From Lachnospiraceae bacterium YSB2008 (GTDB lineage Bacteria > Bacillota > Clostridia > Lachnospirales > Lachnospiraceae), in the NCBI GenBank assembly GCA_000687655.1, contig JHWR01000002.1, forward strand, positions 124,001 through 188,000: a stretch of 64,000 nucleotides of DNA. The letters are read 5' to 3'. A program made the translations under genes and the position numbers. The notes under the pieces are model-generated. The model was given only the letters and a program-made list of their open reading frames with translations, had not been told where the DNA came from and ran no database searches. Shown here piece after piece: positions 1-8,400 of the stretch. Positions within the stretch are counted from its first letter, which is position 1. Every line of letters starts with the position of its first letter.

Positions 1-600
1 CATATCCTCATTAATTTCAGTGTCAAATGGAATGTGAGCCGTTACCGTTGCACCCCCTGCGCAGCTTGCAAGAATATGGCCTTCATCTTCTGAATCAAGA
101 TTGATCATGTATTTTCCCTGGAGTTTTGACATATCAAGAGCGGCTGCACCGAGCATTCCTATCTCTTCATCTACAGTAAATACACATTCAAGAGCAGGAT
201 GAGAAATATCCTCTGAATCAAGAATAGCCATCATATAAGCAACAGCAATTCCATCATCTCCACCGAGAGTAGTGCCTTCTGCACTTATGATACTTCCTTC
301 AAGCTTAAGATTAAGACCATCTTCTTCGAAATTGATATCGCACCAGTCTTCTTTCTCACATACCATATCTATATGACCCTGGAGAATGACACCGGGGCTG
401 TTCTCACGGCCCGGAGAAGCTGATTTCCATATGATTACATTATTCTTATTATCCTGATAATAACGCAGTCCTCTTCTCTCTGCAAATAGACAGATATAAT
501 CACTTATTCTTTTAGTGTCTCTTGAACCATGCGGAATTGAAGCTATCTGTTCAAAATAGTAGAAAACCTTCTTTGGTTCCAATCCTTCTAATACTGACAT
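1..600 (-). CDS. pepD: Aminoacyl-histidine dipeptidase, M20C family (C-terminus cut by window edge)
   Basis: The first 200 codons of a zinc metallopeptidase that cleaves Xaa-His and related dipeptides in the cytoplasm. The reading frame runs off the left edge, so about 60% of a usual ~480-residue protein is missing. Seen here: GHIDMV at residues 75-80 with the first metal ligand His76, the bridging Asp in TLGGDDG (111-117), and the catalytic Glu pair in DEEIG (144-148). This order is diagnostic of M20 peptidases, and the N-terminus LEGLEPKKVFYYFEQI is typical of the M20C/PepD branch. The ATG at 598-600 has GAGGAG seven bases upstream. It lies 19 bp downstream of rluD and is probably the last gene of the lspA-rluD unit shown here. 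Confidence 0.9.
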   Translation of the reverse strand, partial: MSVLEGLEPKKVFYYFEQIASIPHGSRDTKRISDYICLFAERRGLRYYQDNKNNVIIWKSASPGRENSPGVILQGHIDMVCEKEDWCDINFEEDGLNLKLEGSIISAEGTTLGGDDGIAVAYMMAILDSEDISHPALECVFTVDEEIGMLGAAALDMSKLQGKYMINLDSEDEGHILASCAGGATVTAHIPFDTEINEDM

Positions 601-619
601 AGGTAATCTCCTCTATTAA

Positions 620-1576
620 TTAATCGTTTAAAGATAATAATTTTAGTATTCTCATAAAGTGTTCAGGAAGCTCTGCATGGAATTCAACATATTCGCCGGT
701 TGTTGGATGTATAAAACCCAGAACTCCTGCATGTAAAAGCTGTCCGTTCAGATTATAAGGACATTTCTTTGGTCCATAAACCGGATCTCCAAGAATAGGA
801 TGCTTGATAGAGGCCATATGAACTCTAATCTGGTGTGTACGTCCTGTTTCAAGCCTGCATTCTATAAGCGAGAAATCATCCTTAAGCTTATCAATAACTT
901 TATAATGCGTTACGGCACGTCTTCCTGATGGATCAACCGCCATTTTCTTTCTGTCGTTCTTAGAGCGTCCTATAGGTTTATCTATTGTGCCTTCAGGATT
1001 ATTTGGAAAACTTCCATAACATATTGCAGTATAAACTCTTGTTATACTGTGCACACTGAACTGTTCTGAAAGCTTATTATGCGCATTGTCATTCTTGCAT
1101 ACAACAAGAAGACCGCTTGTATCCATATCAATTCTATGGACTATACCGGGACGCATAACACCATTGACTCCAGAAAGATCCTTACAATGATACATAAGGG
1201 CATTTACAAGAGTACCGGTCATATGACCGTTTGCAGGGTGTACAACCATTCCCTGAGGCTTATTTACAACTATTATATCACTATCTTCATATACTATATC
1301 AAGCGGAATATCTTCGGGAACAACGTCAAGGATATCAGGCTCAGGTATAACAATATCAAGTTTGTCACCTGCTTTAAGCTTATAATTTGACTTTGTTTTA
1401 GCACCATTAACAGTTATGTTCTGTTTATCAATAAGATTCTGAATGAAAGAACGTGACATTTCCGGATAAACCAAAGAAAGATACTTGTCTATTCTCTCAC
1501 CACAAGTATCTTCTTCTATTACTATCGAGTCAAACGACTCTTCTGCTTCTGTTTTTACCCCGATTTCTTCGATCAT
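620..1576 (-). CDS. rluD: 23S rRNA pseudouridine synthase, RluD type
   Basis: Makes pseudouridines in 23S rRNA (helix 69 in the family model). An S4 RNA-binding domain covers about residues 27-80 (ERIDKYLS start), followed by the RluA-family catalytic domain with HRIDMDTSG at 147-155, in which Asp150 is the nucleophile. A 318-residue length is normal for RluD. It sits directly after lspA, the standard pairing in Bacillota. The start has no strong ribosome-binding site (only AATAATGAT precedes ATG), and the first ~20 residues are poorly conserved in character, so a start a few codons further in is possible. RluD versus RluC/RluB-type specificity rests on the lspA linkage and length. Confidence 0.92.
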   Translation of the reverse strand: MIEEIGVKTEAEESFDSIVIEEDTCGERIDKYLSLVYPEMSRSFIQNLIDKQNITVNGAKTKSNYKLKAGDKLDIVIPEPDILDVVPEDIPLDIVYEDSDIIVVNKPQGMVVHPANGHMTGTLVNALMYHCKDLSGVNGVMRPGIVHRIDMDTSGLLVVCKNDNAHNKLSEQFSVHSITRVYTAICYGSFPNNPEGTIDKPIGRSKNDRKKMAVDPSGRRAVTHYKVIDKLKDDFSLIECRLETGRTHQIRVHMASIKHPILGDPVYGPKKCPYNLNGQLLHAGVLGFIHPTTGEYVEFHAELPEHFMRILKLLSLND

Positions 1577-1610
1577 ATCATTATTGTTAACATAATATAT
1601 TTATTGACAA

Positions 1611-2204
1611 CTAAGCTTCATTTTCATCAGTTTCATTTTCAACAGTATCATTTTTATCACTATCATTTGATTCATTTTTATCAATATACTTACCATCAGA
1701 GTAAACAGCTTCTCCAAGAAGTACATCAAAATCTTTATTCTTATACTTGAAGATAAAAAGAAGAATCAACAGGAACAGTGTTACGGTAACACATATATCT
1801 GCAAAATTAAAAATTGGAAAATCTATAAGCTTGAAGTATAAAAAATCAACTACATATTTAAGTCTTATTCTGTCGATGAGATTTCCGATTGCTCCGCCGA
1901 ATACGACTACAAGACAGATTCGTAATATCTTATATCTGTCAGAGCAAAGCAGATTCTTATATCCATATATTATTAATATAAAGATTATAAGTGAAAGGAT
2001 TATGAGTAATGTGGTATGTGAACTGAGCATTCCCCATGCAGAGCCGGTGTTTTTTATATACTCAAGTCCGAATACATCGCCAATTAGAGGCTTGTACTCT
2101 CCTATACTCATATTTTTTACAACTGCATATTTAGTTATCTGATCTACTATTACAAGTATTGCCGCGAGTATAACCGCAGCGGTTATGTTCTTCTTTTTGT
2201 TCAT
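1611..2204 (-). CDS. lspA: Lipoprotein signal peptidase (signal peptidase II)
   Basis: Aspartyl protease of the membrane that removes the signal peptide of diacylated prolipoproteins. Four hydrophobic segments are visible, with the two conserved catalytic Asp motifs GNLIDRI and FNFADI around the last helices. A charged, Asp/Asn/Glu-rich tail of about 40 residues follows the fourth helix; it is longer than in most LspA proteins. The frame is open to an ATG at 2231, but that ATG lies inside the terminator hairpin of divIVA, so I place the start at the ATG at 2202-2204 (MNKKKNITAAV). Upstream is divIVA, downstream rluD. Confidence 0.93.
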   Translation of the reverse strand: MNKKKNITAAVILAAILVIVDQITKYAVVKNMSIGEYKPLIGDVFGLEYIKNTGSAWGMLSSHTTLLIILSLIIFILIIYGYKNLLCSDRYKILRICLVVVFGGAIGNLIDRIRLKYVVDFLYFKLIDFPIFNFADICVTVTLFLLILLFIFKYKNKDFDVLLGEAVYSDGKYIDKNESNDSDKNDTVENETDENEA

Positions 2205-2222
2205 ATTTTTAAGTTCTAAGTA

Positions 2223-2252
2223 AAATAGCATCCTATATATCGGATGCTATTT
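2223..2252 (-). terminator. Rho-independent terminator after divIVA
   Basis: A perfect 11-bp inverted repeat (arms 2223-2233 and 2242-2252, 8-nt loop) begins 7 bases after the divIVA stop. Read on the minus strand the 3' arm ends in ATTTTACTT, a modest U-rich tail. It separates the division block from lspA. Confidence 0.7.
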
Positions 2253-2259
2253 ATAATTC

Positions 2260-3003
2260 CTAATAATCTGTTGATATTGGTTTCGTAGGTTTGATCTTGT
2301 CGTCATCCTTCATGGTCATTTTAGTTGGCTTGATAGGTGAATTGAAAAGATCGTCAAGGTCTGACATATCTGCAAAAGGATCTATTCCTTCACCGCCAAG
2401 AGTTGAACCATAAACGTTAGAAGCATTACTTCTTTTATCTTCTCTTGATGCACCCATAGTATCAGAGCTTCCGAGTCCTATAGGGTCACCCTGGAATGCC
2501 TGGCCCTGATTATTGTTATTACCCGAATTGGATGCAAACTTAGGATCTATCATCGCATTTGGATCAATATCATTAATCTCAAGGAATCTGTACATCTGTG
2601 CTACAATCTCAGCAAAACCACTTTTGTATTCAGCATATTTTGTTTCAAGTTCCTTGATCTTATTTGTTACATCATCAAGTTCAACATAGGCCTGGCTGAC
2701 AATTTCATTTGCCCTTGCCTTGGCTTCCATGATCATTGTATTTGCTTCTCTTTCAGCATTTGATCTGGCAACTTCAGTGTTCTTCTCCGCAAGCATAAGC
2801 TTCTTCTGAAGATCCTCTTCCATTATCTTATAATGCTGATTTTCATCAGTGAGAGTAATGACCTTCGCCTTAAGATCAGCATTTGTCTTATACTGTTCCT
2901 GATAGCTTGCTACAACTTCATCAAAGAAAGAATTAACATCGTTCTTATCGTAACCAATGCCGCCTTTAAACTTTTTCTGTTTAACATCAACTGGCGTTAA
3001 CAT
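2260..3003 (-). CDS. divIVA: DivIVA-domain cell division / polarity protein
   Basis: Membrane-curvature-sensing coiled-coil scaffold that recruits partners to poles or septa. The N-terminal signature MLTPVDVKQKKF...GYDKNDVNSFFDEV is the DivIVA lipid-binding domain. Residues about 35-150 form a long heptad-rich coiled coil, and the last ~90 residues are a low-complexity Asn/Gly/Asp-rich tail that should be disordered. It follows sepF by 16 bp, as in many Bacillota where sepF and divIVA lie near each other. AAGGGGG precedes the ATG. A terminator follows the stop codon. Confidence 0.92.
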   Translation of the reverse strand: MLTPVDVKQKKFKGGIGYDKNDVNSFFDEVVASYQEQYKTNADLKAKVITLTDENQHYKIMEEDLQKKLMLAEKNTEVARSNAEREANTMIMEAKARANEIVSQAYVELDDVTNKIKELETKYAEYKSGFAEIVAQMYRFLEINDIDPNAMIDPKFASNSGNNNNQGQAFQGDPIGLGSSDTMGASREDKRSNASNVYGSTLGGEGIDPFADMSDLDDLFNSPIKPTKMTMKDDDKIKPTKPISTDY

Positions 3004-3019
3004 ATACTAAAAATCCCCC

Positions 3020-3706
3020 TTAATACCTCCCAAGCTGAGGAGACAGACTTGTTTCTATCTCTTCACGAAGGTCACCGGAAACCTCAATATTGTCCGGTGC
3101 TGCAATAAATATATTTGAAGATATTGCTTTAAGCTCACCGTTAATACCATAGCAGGCACCACCGATGAAATCGATAATTCTCTGTGCAGGATCAATTTCA
3201 AGCCCCTCTAAATTGATCACTATAGTCTTACCTGTCTTGAGGAAATCTGCAACAGTCTGAGCATCATCAAATTCCTGTGGTTTAATAACATAAACTTCAC
3301 TTGATGGTCTGTATGAGGATTTCTTCTCTACAGGTACCGGTGCCATTGACATCACATTGCTGCTTGTTCTGTATGACGGCTGTGGTGCCGGAGCAGGTGA
3401 ATAAGCAGGTCGTCTGCTTTCTCTTTCTCTATCCCTGTCTCTGTCCTTCTGGAAAGGAGTGTGCTGAGTAGGTGTACTTCTCTCTCTGTATACACGTGGC
3501 TCTTTTTCTGGGAGAGGTCTTGAATAGCTTGGTCTTTCTTCGCTTGGAGCAGGAGCTTTTTTATTTCTTCTTCCAAATGAAGGAAGGACGTCATCAATTT
3601 CGTCATCTTCATCGTCATCGAATATATCGTCATCATATTCTTCATCATCGTATTCGTCATCATCCTGAATCCTGAAACGGTCAAGAAAACTCTTGAAATT
3701 AGGCAT
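3020..3706 (-). CDS. sepF: Cell division protein SepF
   Basis: Membrane-binding FtsZ anchor that polymerises into rings. The N-terminal amphipathic stretch MPNFKSFLDRFRIQ is followed by a strongly acidic Asp/Glu/Tyr run (residues 15-40), a Pro/Arg/Ser-rich linker to about 135, and the SepF core from VYVIKPQEFDDAQTVADFL to the C-terminus (about 138-228), including INLEGLE and RIIDFIGGACYGI. The length is within the usual range for Clostridia with a long linker. GGAGAAAG precedes the ATG. The gene lies between yggS and divIVA, the typical ylm arrangement. Confidence 0.94.
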   Translation of the reverse strand: MPNFKSFLDRFRIQDDDEYDDEEYDDDIFDDDEDDEIDDVLPSFGRRNKKAPAPSEERPSYSRPLPEKEPRVYRERSTPTQHTPFQKDRDRDRERESRRPAYSPAPAPQPSYRTSSNVMSMAPVPVEKKSSYRPSSEVYVIKPQEFDDAQTVADFLKTGKTIVINLEGLEIDPAQRIIDFIGGACYGINGELKAISSNIFIAAPDNIEVSGDLREEIETSLSPQLGRY

Positions 3707-3717
3707 CTTCTTTCTCC

Positions 3718-4410
3718 TTACACATTATAATTTCTCGCACCAAAAATTGCAGTTCCGACTCTTACCATAGTAGAGCCTTCTTCAACTGCAACGATGTAAT
3801 CATTTGTCATTCCCATTGACAAAATATCCATGTCAACATTATCTATGTTTTTCGATTTTATGTCAAGTAATAATTCCTTCATAGCCTTGAAAACAGGACG
3901 GTTTTCTTCGGGATCCGGAACGAAAGGAGCTATAGTCATAAGACCTTTGATCTTAACATGTGGAAGCTTACTGATTTCTCTGACAAGAGCTTCAGTTTCA
4001 TCACTGCTGAGTCCGAATTTTGTTTCTTCTTCAGCCATGTTTACTTCAATAAGTACATCTGTAACAAAATCTCTCTTGGCTGATTCTTTTTCTATGGCTT
4101 CTGCCAGATGAAGTGAATCTACAGAATGTATGAGCACTGCCTTTCCAACAGTTATTTTAACCTTATTGGTCTGAAGGTGACCGATAAGATGAAAATGTAC
4201 CGGTTTACTTACATTTTCAATCTTCTCTTTCATCTCCTGCGGTTTATTTTCGCCAAATTCCATCACACCGTATGAAGCAAGTTCTTCTATGTCACTGAGC
4301 GGTTTTGTCTTGCTTACAGCGATAAGAGTAACTTCTTTAGGATCTCTTCCACTTCTTTCACATGCTTTTACTATATTTGCTTCAACTTCTCGATAATTCT
4401 CTATCAGCAA
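3718..4410 (-). CDS. YggS/PLPBP family pyridoxal-phosphate homeostasis protein
   Basis: A single-domain TIM-barrel PLP-binding protein that buffers PLP and affects amino-acid and vitamin B6 balance; it has no proven enzyme activity in the family. The PLP lysine is in LIAVSKTK (residues ~28-35), HLIGHLQTNK is present at about 75-84, and the phosphate-binding end LSMGMTNDY...GSTMVRVGTAIFG is intact. The start is TTG at 4408-4410 behind GGAAGAAGG; no ATG fits better. The yggS-sepF-divIVA order is conserved in Bacillota (the ylmE-ylmF-divIVA cluster of Bacillus). Confidence 0.93.
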   Translation of the reverse strand: MLIENYREVEANIVKACERSGRDPKEVTLIAVSKTKPLSDIEELASYGVMEFGENKPQEMKEKIENVSKPVHFHLIGHLQTNKVKITVGKAVLIHSVDSLHLAEAIEKESAKRDFVTDVLIEVNMAEEETKFGLSSDETEALVREISKLPHVKIKGLMTIAPFVPDPEENRPVFKAMKELLLDIKSKNIDNVDMDILSMGMTNDYIVAVEEGSTMVRVGTAIFGARNYNV

Positions 4411-4426
4411 TTCTAAAACCTTCTTC

Positions 4427-5830
4427 CTAATAAACTATCTGATTCTCTGTTACTTTATCAGCATTCATTACAATCTTGTCGAACTCGCGGAGTCCCTTCT
4501 CTTTCTCGACTATGACAAATTCTTCACCATCCTTAAGGATGTTTATCATATTGAAATCAGCGACACCCTGATTAACTATATAAACACCTTCAATATTGCC
4601 TGTCTGAACAAGCGAAACTCCAATGGTATCTTTGTCATCCGTACTTACGAGGGTATCTGTTTCTTCGAGATCCTCAGGATCAACATAATAGACATCGTCA
4701 ACCACCTTATATACCTTGATATCTCTGTTGACTGTCTGTATATTTCCGGATTCATCTCTCGACTGAACCTTTAATGAATATGAACCATTTGCATCAATTA
4801 TAAACTTCTTATCAACAGTATATACCTCTTTGACAGCTATAGATGTCTTTGGTACCTTCAAACCTTCAAATCGGTCAAGAATTATCTCAACATTAAGAAA
4901 TCTGTCATTGATGAACTCAATCATATATTTGTTGAGATTCATTATAAGATAATTCTTATTCTCTCTTTTCTCAATTGTGTAGTTGGATACATACATTTCG
5001 TCACTTCCATTAAGTGTAAATGTAATGTATTCGAGATCCTTGATCCTGTCTTTTGTTGAATCATCAATCTGACATACAACTGACCAGTTTTCATCTGTAA
5101 CAATCTTAAATACCGGGCTGTCAGAACTTAAAATATCACCGGTCTTCAGAGATATTTTTTCATAATCGGATTTGTCGAAAGATTTGTCATTTATCGTTGA
5201 TACGGTGGTATTCTCGTAACCATCTGTTGAATATATGATTATTCCACTGTCACTTGTTGAAATCTCTTCCAGTGTGGCTTTTACGGTTGACGTTTCATTT
5301 TCAATTGTATCATTGAGAATATCACTTCCTATCTCAAAGACCTTATCTTCTATATTACTCTTAAAGTTGTAGACTTCGAAGAATTCTTCGTTCTTATACT
5401 GAGTCTTATACTGAGATATAAGATTTCTTATGGAAGCATAATCTTCATCTGAAAGCTCTTTTGAATTTTCTCCGGAAATGGAGATTGAATTGATGATGTC
5501 TCCGGTTTCATCTATGGCACAGACGCCATATCCACTGCCGACCTTTTCACCCTCACGGGCAAAATAACAGACATATCCTGACTTATGAGTCCTTATGACG
5601 CTTTCTTTTCTGAGAGCAACGCCGACTGCTATAGAATTGTTGTTGATATCGCTTTCACGTACCTCATATATGGAAATTGTTTCCTTGCTCATGGAAATGA
5701 AGGCACTTATAGCGACGTATATAAAGATAACGACAAACAGAACTACAGCATAGTTTATCCTTATAACATTATTGAACTGTATAACGTTAGACTTTCTGCC
5801 CTTACGTTTTTTTCTTCTTCTATTTGCCAC
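4427..5830 (-). CDS. HlyD-like single-pass membrane protein
   Basis: A basic N-terminus (NRRRKKRKGRK) precedes one transmembrane helix at about residues 27-48, then a ~420-residue extracytoplasmic region. Residues ~82-105 (HKSGYVCYFAREGEKVG) look like half of a lipoyl/biotinyl-like hairpin as in HlyD/RND adaptor proteins, and a beta-barrel-like part follows around 225-330. No transporter gene is adjacent, so a role in export is not supported; in this position, between cell-wall genes and yggS, a structural envelope role is equally possible. The start is GTG at 5828-5830 after AGAAGG. Confidence 0.7.
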   Translation of the reverse strand: MANRRRKKRKGRKSNVIQFNNVIRINYAVVLFVVIFIYVAISAFISMSKETISIYEVRESDINNNSIAVGVALRKESVIRTHKSGYVCYFAREGEKVGSGYGVCAIDETGDIINSISISGENSKELSDEDYASIRNLISQYKTQYKNEEFFEVYNFKSNIEDKVFEIGSDILNDTIENETSTVKATLEEISTSDSGIIIYSTDGYENTTVSTINDKSFDKSDYEKISLKTGDILSSDSPVFKIVTDENWSVVCQIDDSTKDRIKDLEYITFTLNGSDEMYVSNYTIEKRENKNYLIMNLNKYMIEFINDRFLNVEIILDRFEGLKVPKTSIAVKEVYTVDKKFIIDANGSYSLKVQSRDESGNIQTVNRDIKVYKVVDDVYYVDPEDLEETDTLVSTDDKDTIGVSLVQTGNIEGVYIVNQGVADFNMINILKDGEEFVIVEKEKGLREFDKIVMNADKVTENQIVY

Positions 5831-5854
5831 TCTTCTAACCTTCTGGGTTAAATA

Positions 5855-6853
5855 TTATTTTGCATAATTTAGCATTTTTATTGCAAGTGAATATAGCTCA
5901 TCCGAAGTGTTACATCCAAGTATGACGATTGTATATTCCTTGTCACCGATAGTTGTTATCATATTGATACAGTATTTTGCCTTATCAGTTGTTCCGGTCT
6001 TCCAGACTTCTATCTTTGCATTTCCTGAAACACTGAATTCACCGTTAGTAAGTCTGTTTGTAGGCTCTATTTCATCTGTAGCAGCGAGGCCTGATACATC
6101 TGAATAGTTATAAATGTAAGTATCATAGGAATCAATCTCATGAAGAAGCTCATATTTATTGGCTTCGTTTATGATGAGATACAGATCGTATGCACTTACG
6201 TAGTGTTCAGGCTCATGTATACCGTGAGGATTAACAAAATGACAGCTTGTACATCCAAGCTCCTTTGCTTTCTCATTCATCATATTAACGAATTCAGCTT
6301 CTGAGCCTCCAAAGGTCTCTGCAAGAATAACTGCATAATCATTGTAGGATCTCAGCATAAGTCCGAAAAGAAGATTCCTTACGGATATGGAACATCCTTT
6401 AACAAGAGGACTCTTCATAACACCTGTATGATTACCGAAGGTAGGTGTTGACTGAATAGTAACAACAGAATCAAGAGAAAGCTTTCCTTCTGCGAGCTTT
6501 TCATTTACAAGTATGAATGTCATGAGCTTTGTTATACTTGCAGGATATGATCTCTTGAATGCGTTATGTGCTATTACTACTTCTCTGTCTGTATTATTGA
6601 TCATAACAGCAGCAAATGTTTCGCTGTCGACAGTTTCGTTTGATATTTCCATATCCTTTGGGATACACGCAAAAGTTGACTGGAATCCCGTAAGCGGTTT
6701 AGCAGGGAGTTCAGTCACCGTAAGATCCTTTGTGTTATTTCCAAAAGTATAATTCTTGTCAAAGTCAACGTATCTTTTCTTCGCTAAAAATATAAGAAGA
6801 AAGCATACTGCTACTATGAATACAAAATATAAAACAATACCCGATTTTTTCAT
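5855..6853 (-). CDS. Serine-type D-alanyl-D-alanine carboxypeptidase (low-molecular-weight PBP)
   Basis: Peptidase S11 family enzyme that trims the terminal D-Ala of peptidoglycan pentapeptides. An N-terminal hydrophobic segment (MKKSGIVLYFVFIVAVCFLL) acts as a signal or membrane anchor. The active-site motifs are SITK (the SxxK serine), SYN and KTGTT in order, within the expected spacing. The frame extends upstream to 6892, but AAGG precedes the ATG at 6853, and the longer version would overlap mgsA, so 6853 is chosen. About 332 residues is short; the C-terminal PBP5-type extra domain seems absent. Confidence 0.9.
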   Translation of the reverse strand: MKKSGIVLYFVFIVAVCFLLIFLAKKRYVDFDKNYTFGNNTKDLTVTELPAKPLTGFQSTFACIPKDMEISNETVDSETFAAVMINNTDREVVIAHNAFKRSYPASITKLMTFILVNEKLAEGKLSLDSVVTIQSTPTFGNHTGVMKSPLVKGCSISVRNLLFGLMLRSYNDYAVILAETFGGSEAEFVNMMNEKAKELGCTSCHFVNPHGIHEPEHYVSAYDLYLIINEANKYELLHEIDSYDTYIYNYSDVSGLAATDEIEPTNRLTNGEFSVSGNAKIEVWKTGTTDKAKYCINMITTIGDKEYTIVILGCNTSDELYSLAIKMLNYAK

Positions 6854-6863
6854 TTTAACAACC

Positions 6864-7262
6864 TTAGTGTTTATATAGATTGCGCCAGTCAAGATCTCCT
6901 CTTTCGAGAGACTTGATCATAAGCTCTGCAGAAGCCAGATTGGTAGCTATAGGAATATTATGAATATCACAAATAGTAAATATGTTGTAATATGCATTAT
7001 CCTGACTTCTTGGAATCATAGGATCATGCAGGAATATAACTATATCTATCTGATTACTCTCTATCTGGGTTGCTATCTGTTGTATGCCTCCGAGATGACC
7101 GGTCAGATATTTATGAACCATAAGACCGGATGCATTCTCAACAAGGCGTCCTGTAGTATCAGTGGCATATATATTATGCTTGATAAGTATGCCCTTGTAT
7201 GCAATACAAAGATTCTGCATGAGCTTTTTCTTGGAATCATGCGCTATAAGAACAATATTCAT
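6864..7262 (-). CDS. Methylglyoxal synthase-like protein lacking catalytic residues
   Basis: A 132-residue protein with the MGS fold: AHD near the N-terminus, YATDTTGRL, TGHLGGIQQ, DIVIFLHDP and NIPIATNLAS all align with methylglyoxal synthases. However, the catalytic base Asp of GGDQQ is Ile here, the HDPD segment with catalytic His and Asp reads QDNA, and the phosphate loop TGTTG is TDTTG. By comparison with the E. coli enzyme (Asp71, His98, Asp101), it should not make methylglyoxal from dihydroxyacetone phosphate. It may be a ligand-sensing or regulatory remnant. The gene follows rodA by 13 bp and precedes the carboxypeptidase by 10 bp, so it is co-transcribed with cell-wall genes. Confidence 0.8.
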   Translation of the reverse strand: MNIVLIAHDSKKKLMQNLCIAYKGILIKHNIYATDTTGRLVENASGLMVHKYLTGHLGGIQQIATQIESNQIDIVIFLHDPMIPRSQDNAYYNIFTICDIHNIPIATNLASAELMIKSLERGDLDWRNLYKH

Positions 7263-7275
7263 TTCGTAACCCCCA

Positions 7276-8385
7276 TCAGTACTTTTTTACCTGTTTACTA
7301 ACGTTAAGTATGATCCCCATGCCAAGCGAAATACTCATGAGCGATGAAAGACCATAGCTCACGAACGGCAATGGTATACCTGTATTCGGAAGAACAGCCG
7401 TTGCTACCCCAATATTTATGAACGACTGATATCCGATAAGACACGCCATACCAGACGCAAGAAGCATCCCCAAACTGTCTCTTGCATGCCTGGCTATACG
7501 TATACATTGTAACACTATAAGAAGTATTAATGCAATGATTATTACACTTCCGCGGAAGCCTAATTCCTCTCCTATTACAGAAAAAATGAAGTCAGTTCTC
7601 TGCTCTGAAACAAGCCTTGCTTCAGTAACCGTCATTCCCTCTTTATCCTTGCTGAATGCCTTTCCATTCAGCGCCCCCGAGCCTATGGCCATAACCGAAT
7701 TGGACTGCTGCTCATCAACGTATTCCGAAGGGTAAAGGAAAGACATGATACGGTCTACCTGATGGTCATACAGAAGCTTCTGATCAGGCTGCTGAACATA
7801 CCACAGGAATATACTCAGTATTGGAACCAAAAGCAGAACAACTGAAAGAATAAACTTGTAGCTTATGCCGGATATGTAGAACATTGTTGCCAGTACGAAA
7901 ACTATTGTAAGTGTGGTTGAAAGGTCCGGCTGCAGGAATATCAGAGCACATGGTATTCCGAGAAAAACAGCGAATTTAACTATTGTAAAGAAGCGGTTGA
8001 TTCTTTCTGCTTCTATCTCATCTGCAAGAAATGTGGCGATAAAGACAATGAGTATGATCTTTGAAAGCTCAGAAGGCTGAATAGTGAGTGATTCACTTAT
8101 CTGGAACCATCTTTTTGCACCGCCGACTGATTTACCGCCTATAAGAACTGCAAGCAGAATTACGATATTGAAGATGTACAATGCTGTATGGAAATTACAG
8201 ATAATATGATAATCAATAAATGAAACAATTATCATGATTATCAGTCCTGCTATAACACCGACCATCTGCTTGGTACTGTAATCAGGATCGGCAAAATTGA
8301 TTACATATATACCAATAAACATAAGGGCAGCTACCATTGCAAACAATATGAAGTTGTAATTCTTAATATTAAGCTTGCTGAGCAT
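7276..8385 (-). CDS. rodA: SEDS-family peptidoglycan glycosyltransferase RodA
   Basis: Polytopic membrane enzyme that polymerises lipid II during cell elongation with a class B PBP. About ten hydrophobic segments are visible; family signatures include GGAKRWF, QPSELSKI, FLQPDLSTT, and near the end GIPLPFVSYGLSS. The 369-residue length is normal. It lies 15 bp downstream of the PBP2 gene, its expected partner, which argues for RodA rather than FtsW or SpoVE. Confidence 0.93.
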   Translation of the reverse strand: MLSKLNIKNYNFILFAMVAALMFIGIYVINFADPDYSTKQMVGVIAGLIIMIIVSFIDYHIICNFHTALYIFNIVILLAVLIGGKSVGGAKRWFQISESLTIQPSELSKIILIVFIATFLADEIEAERINRFFTIVKFAVFLGIPCALIFLQPDLSTTLTIVFVLATMFYISGISYKFILSVVLLLVPILSIFLWYVQQPDQKLLYDHQVDRIMSFLYPSEYVDEQQSNSVMAIGSGALNGKAFSKDKEGMTVTEARLVSEQRTDFIFSVIGEELGFRGSVIIIALILLIVLQCIRIARHARDSLGMLLASGMACLIGYQSFINIGVATAVLPNTGIPLPFVSYGLSSLMSISLGMGIILNVSKQVKKY

Positions 8386-8400
8386 TTTTATCCTCTGATA

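Noticed and set aside
3352-3684. Overlapping reading frame inside sepF with Met- and Lys-rich composition
   Set aside because: It is a frame shadow of the GAT/GAA-rich acidic stretch of sepF and shows no plausible protein features.
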